Positions 1 to 9,200 of a stretch of DNA of 64,000 nucleotides are shown here, in pieces. Below the pieces are notes generated by a model. It was not told where the DNA came from. It was given only the letters and a program-made list of their open reading frames with translations, and searched no databases. The translations under genes were made by a program, and so were the position numbers. Positions within the stretch are counted from its first letter, which is position 1, and every line of letters begins with the position of its first letter. The DNA lies in NCBI GenBank assembly GCA_033182465.1, contig CP137319.1, positions 2,666,001 through 2,730,000 of the forward strand, written 5' to 3'. Origin of the DNA: Sanghuangporus weigelae. Lineage: Eukaryota; Basidiomycota; Agaricomycetes; Hymenochaetales; Hymenochaetaceae.

Positions 1-1879
1 CCCTTCTCCACTGTCGTCGGAAAAGGACACCATATCATCCCCTTCTATCACCGCATAGCCCCTCCGTCTCTCGTATCACGTTTCGGTCACTCAGTTATCG
101 TCCTCCGCCCATCGTATCGCGTTTCGAATCGTTACGCTGCATTCCGACACTTTAGATTACGAGTGAGATCGGCTGCCGTTGAAACTCCTACGTACTTTCT
201 GTTAGCAGAGGAGTGTCACAGTTCTGTTGGGGGCTGTCCTGTAGGATCAAGACGAATGGAATGGCGGAAGGATGACTATAGGCTAAAGCTGGGATGATTT
301 CCGAAGGGTTAAGCTAAGTTCCGAAGCGGTTTCGGAGGGGATGAGTGAGTTTGAGATTTGAGGCTGCTGAAAATATGCGGGGGTGGGGATTTGATCGGAG
401 AAGAGATGCTAAGAAGCAAGCAGGAGAAGTCGAAGCGAGGGGGATCGGCGGCGGCGATACGATGGTACGAACGATATCCTCACAGGTAATCCTTCAATGG
501 ATTCGAACCCTGGGGACTAGAAGACGATGAGACGAAGCTTGGGACGATATTCCCAAGGCTTAGAACGAAGCTAGAGTGATCCTACGAGGATCCGATACGA
601 TGCGACGGGATGCGACGAAACGCGAGGTATTCCGCAGCGTAACGACGCGAAACGACGCGGAAACGGAGCGGGGAGACGAGAGCTGATTAGGGAGACGAGT
701 AGTTTTCGAGTGAAGATTCTCTAACAGCAACGCGAGTCGAACTGAGCACACTAATCTCAGAACGCGACTGTTAAGCAGAGGTTTCGGGACGTGTGAAGCA
801 GAACTATCGTATATTTGATAGAGGCAGGGGAGTCGAAGTGAGTACAGTGAGAGTTGAAGTGATTCGACTATAGCAACGAGAGAAGACGAGCAGGACTAGA
901 AATGGGCTTTCAGATCCGGACTCGACTCCTGTACTGAACTGAACTCTCCTCTACGCGAATAGATTGTCTATTTATAACATTGTCCATCCTGAGCCTTCGA
1001 AGCATCAGGGAGCATAAATGAAGAGAAGTCGGAAGGCATATCATAAAAAGGGGAGCATGGAGAACAAAAGACGAGGTGAACATATCTGGAAAGTAGCGAG
1101 CATATAGATCATAGGGCATAAAACAAAATATGAGCGCATATAGAACATAAAGGGGAAAAGTCGGAGCACAATGCATCGGTTCGAAGCTTGGGAGGCGTCG
1201 GTGGTCGAGTCCGAGTTTCTCAATTCAAACCTCGAGATTGGGACTGATAGGACGAATCAACTGAGCCTTCCTTTGTGGAGTCGACTGGGTGGCTCAGGTG
1301 TCCGATCTGCTACCCTTGTGTGATTTCCAACGTCGTAAGTCCTCTTCAGGCGGCAGTCTGATGCACGAGGCTGTAATAGACCATTCCGCTTCGAATCTTG
1401 TCGATCCGCGCTGGGTTAAGCTGTTACGACGCGGAACGTGGCGGAATATGTGTCACGTGCGTGATTTCGGACTTAGCGTGTCGGTGCTTCTTACACCGTT
1501 GCTTCCCAGTGTGTTAGCACGGTCAATTAGTCACGTTCGAGTTGGTGGTTCGACTAGCGTAGCATTAGTTAGATTAGTTCTTGTGCCTTGTGTTAGTCGG
1601 CTTTCGTCCAGAGCTCGCAGTTGAGCCAGAGAGTCGATTTAGCCTTCGCACCGCCACCATCAATCTCGGGAGAAGCCCATCTTCGGAACCCTTCCTCGAG
1701 CATTTCCCGCGCGTTCCTCAGCCCTCATACAACCCTTCTCTCGTATATTCCATTATCCCTTCATTTCCACTTGCCTTTGGTCTAGGTGTATCTCTCTGCT
1801 AACTACTCAAAGGTATTCTAGGGCAGCCCCTCGAACTTTATACTCCCTGTCCGATATCAGAACAGCCATAGGAGTTTCA
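1..1879 (+). repeat. LTR-like repeat family A, right end, interrupted copy
   Basis: Positions 1-179 and 1496-1879 match the 3' part of the LTR-like block at 47173-47733 closely and in the same orientation. The block ends in GGAGTTTCA at 1879, as it does at 47733. The copy is cut by the window start and split by an insertion at 180-1495. No coding sequence is convincing. Solo or partial LTR is the likeliest reading; the family's internal region is not identified. Confidence 0.6.
180..1495 (-). mobile_element. Solo-LTR-like insertion inside family A repeat
   Basis: This 1,316-bp segment is absent from the second copy of the host repeat near 47350, which acts as an empty site. It starts TG and ends CA and is flanked by CCGT on both sides (176-179 and 1496-1499). 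Read on the minus strand it begins TGTAAGAAG and ends GGAGTTTCA, the same end as family A, and has a similar layout with a TATA-like motif near 970. It is therefore probably a related LTR inserted in the opposite direction. Small frames inside it are not supported as genes. Confidence 0.55.
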
Positions 1880-2079
1880 GTGGTGTTAGCTGTTAGCGGG
1901 ATTATGTATCTGCTTCAGTGCTTCTAGCGCTCGGGTGGTAATGGGTTACTGTTGCCTAGGCTGCTCAATCGCTTAGGCCCGTGTTAGCTGGTTTGGTTAC
2001 CAGTCGCATTTGGAAAGCTGATCGTGTGGATCTGCTGATTGCATCGATCCTAATGCGAGATTTTGAGCGGATCCTTTCA
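1880..2079 (-). repeat. Relic of an element-1-type LTR, inverted
   Basis: The 200 bp are the reverse complement of the first 200 bp of the element 1 LTR (2188-2387), with about twenty differences. About half of them are CpG to TpG or CpA in the relic. The end at 2079 corresponds to the LTR terminus (CTTTCA is the reverse of TGAAAG). The rest of the old LTR is missing, replaced at 1879/1880 by family A repeat. It shows that this LTR family was present here long before the intact copy arrived. Confidence 0.75.
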
Positions 2080-2187
2080 GTTGATAAACAAGAAGAAGTA
2101 CCTATATGACTTTGAAGAATTTCATCTCATGTGTCATTCATGTCGCCGGTCAAGTTCACCATGCAATAGACCTTGGAGCTCTCCATC
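2080..2187 (-). pseudogene. Left piece of a decayed frame split by element 1
   Basis: A short minus-strand frame here runs up to the element 1 insertion site and stays in phase with the frame that resumes at 14486 on the other side, if the CCATC target duplication is counted once. The family is not recognised. It may be a host gene remnant or part of an old element. Confidence is in the shared reading phase, not in any function. Confidence 0.35.
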
Positions 2188-2537
2188 TGAAAGGATCCGC
2201 TCAAAAACTCGCATCAGGATCGACACGATCAACAGATCTACACGATCAGCTTTCCAAACGCGACCGGTAACCAAGCCAGCTATCAAAGGCCCAAGCAATC
2301 GAGCGGCCTAGGCAACAGTAACCCGTTACCACCCGAGCGCTAGAAGCACCGAAGCGGATACGTAATCCCGCTAACAGCTAACACCGCCGACCGCCTATTA
2401 CCGCGGACTACCACTCTAACGCCGCCGACCAAGCAACCAGAGCGACCTCGATCAAAAGAAGCGATCAAACTTCTTAGAAGTCCAGAAGCACAACTACTAA
2501 AGCCTAAACGCTAAAAGGCTAAAGGCTAATAAGGTTT

Positions 2538-3179
2538 ATGGAGACCTCACTGGCATTTCAGCACTGTCAAGTCTGTGCACGAGTTTACATGGTCCTTTAT
2601 GAAGTATACTACTTAGTATGCACGGCAACGGTTGGTACGCGTGACTGTCACATCGAAACCGAGCGACACCTTCAGGATACAATGCATTCCAATCCACCAA
2701 GCCCAATAGTACCCAAGAAACGAGAGGAACTCACGATCACAACTCGGACCCCTCGAACTGCGAACCCGATAACTTGGAGAATGATTGGATGGTATAGACC
2801 GGAGTTGCACACACCATGTCCAGCATCTACGATACAGGCAAACCTTTATTTACCGAGAGATGCGAACCTGGAAACCAAGCAATTACAACTCCTTATACAA
2901 CGAAGGATATGGCGCTACATTCGAGATATACGATACGAAGGCAAAGCATGGCTAGTCACCAGAACCCAGCAGAACCCACCAGCAGAGCTTATGCAGTTCA
3001 TGATATGCCTTGGACCATACTCTACACCGACCCGACACCTTAACACTGACGTGCGAGTTATGCTTACCCTCGCTGGACCTCGAGATGAATTCCGAAGAAT
3101 CACATACCGAGCAGCCTACATCGCTCCAAGAGCAAAGATGCCACTCAATGACGGCAATGACATCGTTATGGAGTACTGA
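2538..3179 (+). CDS. Open frame inside U3 of the 5' LTR (213 aa)
   Basis: A 213-residue ATG-started frame lying wholly upstream of the LTR promoter. It is basic and polar, with a Trp/Arg-rich middle and no recognised domain, signal peptide or membrane segment. In this LTR it would not be on the element's own transcript; the copy in the 3' LTR would. No family is recognised, and chance is possible, although 642 bases free of stops is long for noncoding sequence. Confidence 0.4.
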   Translation: METSLAFQHCQVCARVYMVLYEVYYLVCTATVGTRDCHIETERHLQDTMHSNPPSPIVPKKREELTITTRTPRTANPITWRMIGWYRPELHTPCPASTIQANLYLPRDANLETKQLQLLIQRRIWRYIRDIRYEGKAWLVTRTQQNPPAELMQFMICLGPYSTPTRHLNTDVRVMLTLAGPRDEFRRITYRAAYIAPRAKMPLNDGNDIVMEY

Positions 3180-3393
3180 CAGTGGAGCATTCCATATCGG
3201 AGCACCACCTCTATTGTCTCAGTCAGCAACTCCAAAGAATTCTGTCATAGTGGAGACGACCTTACAAAGATTGGAGCAAAGTGGAGCGAAGCGCAGCAGG
3301 ATGACAAAGGGACAGATGTAATGGTGGAGGAAAGTGGAGTAAAGTGGAGACAGGATGAGTAAGAAATAGGACGGAAAATGGAATATCTGGGAG

Positions 3394-3401
3394 CATAAAT
3401 A
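3394..3401 (+). promoter_or_regulatory. TATA-like box of element 1 LTR
   Basis: CATAAATA lies 35 bases before ATCTTTCGATCC (3429-3440), the segment that pairs with the primer site. The spacing fits a TATA-driven start at about 3429. The same motif recurs in the 3' LTR at 14175-14182. Confidence 0.6.
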
Positions 3402-3701
3402 GTTGTAGGATTAGGCCCTCATTTCCCCATCTTTCGATCCTCTTAACACACTGGTGTAAAGCTTGCCCTACAGCGAGCTATTACTGTGTGCTTTGTACTA
3501 TCACGCCTCTTGGAAATCCCAATCTGCTTTACTATTACCTCGTATCTGAAAGCATCCATAACTCGGACCGCGACTAGGAAGGCTAGTAAGGGACCGCGTG
3601 GTACAGCCAGACGTGGGAAGATAAGATCACCTCTGCACAACACACCGCTGCTTAGGCAAAAGGATCAAACCGGTGTAACCCCGGGCCTACTCCCTAACAT
3701 T

Positions 3702-3713
3702 GGATCGAAAGAT
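3702..3713 (+). promoter_or_regulatory. Self-priming primer-binding site of element 1
   Basis: GGATCGAAAGAT, starting three bases past the LTR end, is the exact reverse complement of ATCTTTCGATCC at 3429-3440, which lies where the transcript should begin. Tf1/sushi-type chromoviruses prime reverse transcription from the 5' end of their own RNA by such pairing. I see no clear match to the 3' end of a tRNA. Confidence 0.75.
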
Positions 3714-3760
3714 AACTCGCTAGTTTTACCACCACCTCTCACGGGCAAGGTTCTTGGCTA

Positions 3761-4102
3761 GTGTTTTATCGAGGCGAGGACCGTCGACCTCAAGTCCCTA
3801 TCGACGTCACTAGTTTCGAGACTAGTACCCATATCGAATCCTCAGGACAAGTGCACATCCTGGAGAACGACAAACCCGATTCACTTAAATCACATATCTA
3901 CTATCATAACCCCTACAACGACGAAGTGTACCTAATAGCAAAGGCATCTGGTAGCCCTGCAGTTGGGAGCACGCAAACAACAACCACGAAAGTAGCAGCA
4001 GTCCCTTCCACTATTGCTACATTCGACGAGAAAGGAACTACTTGGTTAACAGCACCAAGGAACAATAACCCTGAAGCATCAGGCGAGAAACGAAGTTCAT
4101 GA
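3761..4102 (+). CDS. Element 1 leader open frame (about 113 codons)
   Basis: An open frame between the primer site and the coiled-coil frame. It is rich in Ser and Thr with no recognised domain. The start codon is not settled. Its stop codon overlaps the start codon of the next frame as ATGA at 4099-4102, an arrangement that elsewhere allows reinitiation by the same ribosome. Confidence 0.4.
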   Translation: MFYRGEDRRPQVPIDVTSFETSTHIESSGQVHILENDKPDSLKSHIYYHNPYNDEVYLIAKASGSPAVGSTQTTTTKVAAVPSTIATFDEKGTTWLTAPRNNNPEASGEKRSS

Positions 4103-5133
4103 ACCGATCAGGAAACGCCAACAACAGAAGTAACGGTCATCGAACGAACGAACGGGCGAACGATAATCAAACGAGGTTCACACCTAGATCCCTCGACGAA
4201 CGAGTTCAACATATCACCAACAGGCTACGTAGTCTGGAAAGCGATCACGACATACTATACGCGACAACGAACCACAGCATATTGTATCCACCAGTGATCA
4301 GAAGGCTACAAGAAAGGGTTGAAAGACTGGAAGAACGAACTGCAAACACGGGGCAGTCAAACAGTCTACCAACCGGAGCATACGCGACAGCAGTAGGAGA
4401 TCGATTCGAAGCACTCGAAACAACTACTCGAAGAATTGGAGCACAGGTAGCAGCTCTAGAGAGATATACTCTGGAATTGGATCGAGCAGCAGGGGCACTC
4501 AATCAACGGGTCATAGACGGGAACGGAGTACTTGACCGAGAGCTCAACGCTATCCGGAACAGGATTACGGCCCAGGAACAACAACTACAGACGATTGAGA
4601 CGAGAGTCGGAGAGCTTAACAGGACAGCTCTAGATCAACCAAGGATTGTTCAAGACATCCATAACCTGCGAGAAGCCCTACTCCAACTAGGACAAACAAT
4701 CGAGTCGAGTCAACGCACCTACGCAGCTATACTCACATCGGTACAGACAACCGAAGCTACCTCAAGGAACATACTCGAACACGCTCAACGAATTCGAGAA
4801 GTAGCTCAGGCAGCACAACGCTGGGAATACTTTCTACCAAGAGAGAGAGCCCAACAGGAACAGAGTTCTGACGAATCAGTGTCCTCAGACGAAGAAGCAT
4901 CACGAAGGCCATTCTTACTCAGAACCCCACCTCGAACGGTTATCATCCAAGTACCAACAGTACCTGCAGTACCAGCAAGTGGTTCAGTAGCAACCCAAGC
5001 GCCAGAGAATCCACCACCACCATCCTATTCACCACCAGCAGTGCCCATAAGCACTTACGATCATGTCGACAACCGACCAGAAGGTGCAAGCACTGGAGCA
5101 GCAACTACAGACTCTTCAGACACAACTCTCTAA
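4099..5133 (+). CDS. Element 1 coiled-coil protein (344 aa)
   Basis: A 344-residue frame upstream of gag. The N-terminus (to about residue 30) is Asn/Arg-rich. Residues from about 30 to 250 show heptad-like patterns with repeated Leu, Glu, Arg and Gln, typical of a long coiled coil. The C-terminus is acidic (Ser/Asp/Glu run near 265) and then Pro-rich. It overlaps the gag start by 71 bases in another frame. A chromovirus normally begins with gag, so this is an added frame. It could be a coat-associated or RNA-binding partner of Gag; that is inference. Confidence 0.6.
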   Translation: MNRSGNANNRSNGHRTNERANDNQTRFTPRSLDERVQHITNRLRSLESDHDILYATTNHSILYPPVIRRLQERVERLEERTANTGQSNSLPTGAYATAVGDRFEALETTTRRIGAQVAALERYTLELDRAAGALNQRVIDGNGVLDRELNAIRNRITAQEQQLQTIETRVGELNRTALDQPRIVQDIHNLREALLQLGQTIESSQRTYAAILTSVQTTEATSRNILEHAQRIREVAQAAQRWEYFLPRERAQQEQSSDESVSSDEEASRRPFLLRTPPRTVIIQVPTVPAVPASGSVATQAPENPPPPSYSPPAVPISTYDHVDNRPEGASTGAATTDSSDTTL

Positions 5134-6151
5134 ACACAGCATCAAGCTTCCGAAGTACTATGGCAAGCGAAGCGAAGATATTGATCTGTGGATTAGTCGA
5201 TGTATCTCGAAGCTGGCACAGCATGGAGTCAAGGATGAGGAGGAGATCGCAAAGAGCCTATTTGCGGCACTAGAAGGCGACAGCTACGATTGGTTTGCAG
5301 AGAAGAATACCCTAACATCATTCGATGCCAATGGGAAACTGAAACCAGTACCTGCGATTATCGCTGCAACAAATGGAATGTTCGCATCACTCAAGGACAT
5401 GCTGAACTGGATGAGGATCCGAGCAGGACATCCGATCATTGGAGAACAGGAAGCCCTATTCCAACTACTATGCATCCAGCAGAAAGGAGCAAGCATTAGG
5501 GCGTACAACGACGAGTTCCGACGACTCAAAGCACGAGCACCAGACACGATGGATAAGCAGATGCTCAAGTACATCTATGTCAAAGGACTAGACATGTGGG
5601 TCAAACGACGAGTCGAATCTGTACAACCCGATGCTTTCGAGAAGAACGACCTCGATGCATGGATGGAATGGACAAGCAACCTAGCAAACTCTGATGCCAG
5701 GCAAAGGCTCATGGGTAGTCAAACATATACCCCAAGATTCAAATCGAATGGACAGTCATCTTTCCGACCACCAGTACAAACAACGAAACGAGATCCAGAC
5801 GCCATGGATGTAGATGCACTCCGAGGCTTGCCGAAGAAGGGAGGCAAATGCTACAACTGTGAAAAGTCAGGACATTACGCAAAGGAGTGCAAGGCACCAA
5901 GGAAGCAAAAGGGTTCTTCCTCTAAGCGGCCGAAGAAGACTAATGGTGTAAAACGGAGGACGATGACAACACGAACAATCGATTTCAAGGAAACATGTCC
6001 CGATCCACACTGCCGAAGGCCAGTCCACTACGACCATGTAGCATGGGCTAAAGGCGACGAATCAGCAGGATGGACTTGCAAGCATGACGAAGAATACCGA
6101 AACAACATTCGCAAATCCCTAGCAAGTAAAGAGCAACAGGGAAAAGATTAA
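5063..6151 (+). CDS. gag: Element 1 Gag with CCHC zinc knuckle (362 aa)
   Basis: Gag polyprotein of a Ty3/gypsy element. A short coiled coil (about residues 5-25) is followed by a retrotransposon-gag type helical domain (about 28-220). A CCHC knuckle, CYNCEKSGHYAKEC, lies at about 263-276, then a Lys/Arg-rich tail. A second Cys/His-rich cluster lies near the C-terminus. It would form the particle and bind the element's RNA. Pol follows after 104 bases in another frame with its own ATG, so the two are not one continuous frame as in Tf1. Confidence 0.9.
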   Translation: MSTTDQKVQALEQQLQTLQTQLSKHSIKLPKYYGKRSEDIDLWISRCISKLAQHGVKDEEEIAKSLFAALEGDSYDWFAEKNTLTSFDANGKLKPVPAIIAATNGMFASLKDMLNWMRIRAGHPIIGEQEALFQLLCIQQKGASIRAYNDEFRRLKARAPDTMDKQMLKYIYVKGLDMWVKRRVESVQPDAFEKNDLDAWMEWTSNLANSDARQRLMGSQTYTPRFKSNGQSSFRPPVQTTKRDPDAMDVDALRGLPKKGGKCYNCEKSGHYAKECKAPRKQKGSSSKRPKKTNGVKRRTMTTRTIDFKETCPDPHCRRPVHYDHVAWAKGDESAGWTCKHDEEYRNNIRKSLASKEQQGKD

Positions 6152-6255
6152 GACCTCCATCGAACGAGACTGCGCGATGTGAGTGTAACAAGGGTGACGA
6201 GAAAGGTTTCAACAACCAGTGTTTCAAACCTCCTGGGTTCGACCCCAGTGAAGCG

Positions 6256-9200
6256 ATGTACAATAAGCGATTGCCAATACAAGCATTGCATCCCCGATTA
6301 CCTATTCGAGTGAAGGTTGGAACAAAGACCCTAGCAGTCAAAGCGTTAATCGATTCCGGAGCTACATGCAGCACGATACACCCCAACTTGGTACGACACT
6401 ACAGCCTATTCAAAAAGAGGCTTGATCACCCTCGACCTTTGAATAATGCGGATGGAAGTCCCAACCAAGGAGGAGCAATCACGCACGAGGTCTACACATT
6501 AATTTTTGATGGACCTAAACCGCAGCCACAAACGTTGGCAGTAGCAACCACAGGACAGGATCAAGTGATCCTAGGAATTGACTATTTGGCCAAAGTCAAT
6601 CCCGAAATTGATTGGAAGAATCAAGTATGGAATCGGAATGGTAATTCGATACCATTCGAGCTCAACGTCATACGAGCTACCAAGAAGCGAAGGCACAGGA
6701 AGCGCAAACGGAAACGGCAAACGAAAGGCAAACCTGACAAGACAAGACCTAGGCATAACACGAAGCAACAGGCTCAGGACAGAGACAACTATCGACACTC
6801 TGGAGCACCAGGAATAATATTTGCGCCAAGGAGAGACAACAACGGACACTCTCACGAAACGAAGCCACAAGCGAAGCCGGAAACCAGACCAGCAACACCA
6901 AGACTGGAACAGGCAAAACAGACGCCAGAAGTGAAGAGTCCGAGCACGGAAAATATACCAGACTCTGCAACGAAACAGCCACAACAGGAAACGGCAAACA
7001 AGCATCATCGAGATGAGGAGGAAATAAACTACACTCCCAAGCGATGGAAGAAACAGGCACCACAAGGAACGAGTATAGTGCAACGACGACCAAGGCACAT
7101 ACCGAGACGGATGATCCCAGCATGGCAATTGTACCAGACATCCGAAGGCGAAACAGAAGAGATAACAGGCAAGCATAGCCTAGACGAACAGGAGGAAATA
7201 AACGACTCTCCGAAACGTTGGAAGAAACAACCACCACAGAAGATACATCCACTGAGGCAAAACATGCCGGAAGATGAAGAACTCTGGCCATCACCAGAAG
7301 AAAACCCGGGCATGAAGTATAGGATACGACCACGAAAGACACGGTATCCAGAGAAGCCAGTGGCAGGCATTATACGACCGAGAACGGCATCGTTAATGCG
7401 AGGAGCTAGTCCCACACCGAAGCGTACAAGATGGGCAGACAACGAAAGCGATATCGAGATGCAAGACGAGCAGGAGACAACAGAAGACACTCCTATGCGC
7501 GATATAGAACCAGAAGACATTGAAAGTCTTAGGACGACCAACCAACCAGCTACCCTTACCAGAAAGGAAGAGCTCGCTGCAAAGCTAGAGCTAGACATCA
7601 ATCGAAATTGGTCACCAAGGCAGCAGAACCAAGTCTCACAGCCTCTGAACAAAGCGAGTTCAGTATCCCAGCAGTATTCTCAACAAAAGGCAGCTGCAGA
7701 AGGACTACTAGGAACACAGAAACGAGATTGGCGAAAACTCCTACCAAAGGAAATAGAAGACTACGCAGATGTCTTTGATCCTGACAAGTCAAGAAGGTTA
7801 CCCAAGCATACGAAATGGGATATGGCAATTAACCTCAAAGAAGGAGTACCATTACCGAAACCGAGGCCTATTATCAAGCTCACACGAGAAGAGCAGGCAG
7901 CACTCGATGCTTATGTCAAAGAGTTACTTGACAAAGGATGGATTGAAAAGGTTCAACCACATGAACCATGTCCGGTAGCAGCACCAGTCTTCTTTGTAGG
8001 AAAGAAAGACGGAGGAGCACGAGCAGTAACCGATTACCGAGACATCAACGACACGACAGTATCAGATCCATACCCGATACCGATCATGAGTGTTCTCCCA
8101 GAGAAACTGGAGAAAGGAAAATTCTTCTTTACACTCGACATGCGATCAGGTTACAACAACCTGCGAATCCGAGAAGGAGACGAGTGGAAGGCAGCATTCC
8201 GAGTTGGCAATGCAGTCTACAAGCCAAAGGTCATGATGTTTGGAATGAAGAACTCACCTGCAGTATTCCAACGATTCATGAATGACAACTTCGAATATTG
8301 GCTCAGGACAGAAGAAGCACTCAACTATTTGGACGACCTTATTGGTCAAGCACAAACTGAAGAGGAACATTGGAAACTCCTCAGGGCAATTCTACAGAAA
8401 TGCCGAGAGCTCGACATTTACCTCAAAATCGAGAAATGTCACTTCCTCCAAACCCAGCTCGACTACTTGGGATTTGTAGTAGGAACGAAAGGCATCCAGA
8501 TGGATCCTTATAAGCTCAAAGCTATTCACGAATGGCCAGTGCCAAAGACGAAACGACAAGTTCGAAAGTTCCAAGGATTTTGTAACTTCTACCGAAGATT
8601 CATCAGGAACTATGCCGATACATTCGCACCCATTGGCGACCTTATCAAAAAGGATCGCAAGTTCATATGGGCAGAGGCACAAGATAAGGCATTCGAAAGT
8701 ATCAAGAAGGCATTCGAAACGGAAGTCGCATTGGCAATGCCAAAGCCAGACAAATCATACACATTGGAAACCGACGCATCCGATGTAGCGATTGGTGCAG
8801 TCTTACAACAAGAAGACAACCAAGGAGAACTGAGACCATTAGGTTTCATGTCGAAAACTCTAACGAACACCCAACGAAACTATCCGACGCATGACAAAGA
8901 GATGCTAGCAATTATGGAAGCACTCAAGCATTGGAGACACCTATTGGAGGGAACCAAAGAACCAGTAACAATCCGAAGCGATCATGCAAATCTCCGATAC
9001 TTCATGACAGCTCAGAATCTATCGAGACGTCAAGCGAGATGGGCACTAGAGTTATCACGATATAACTTCAAGATTCTCCATTGGCCAGGCAAGAAGAACC
9101 AAGCTGACGAGCTATCACGACGATCCGACTATATGCCAGAGGACAAGGACAACTTAGGAGTTACCTTATTACCTCCTGATACGATCAAGCAACAAACATT

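Larger units (their letters stand above)
2188..3699 (+). repeat. 5' LTR of element 1 (1,512 bp)
   Basis: Starts TGAAAGG and ends CTAACA. It matches 12969-14480 along its full length with no difference that I found by eye. A TATA-like motif lies at 3394-3401 and the predicted transcript start at about 3429, so U3 is unusually long (about 1.24 kb) and contains an open frame. Confidence 0.93.

Noticed and set aside
6233-6249. CTGGGTTCGACCCCAG resembles a tRNA T-arm just before element 1 pol
   Set aside because: The loop is one base short, and no acceptor stem, D-arm or anticodon arm can be drawn around it.
6571-7652. Long antisense frames of about 200 codons opposite element 1 pol
   Set aside because: They mirror the low-complexity charged linker of Pol and have hydrophobic low-complexity composition.
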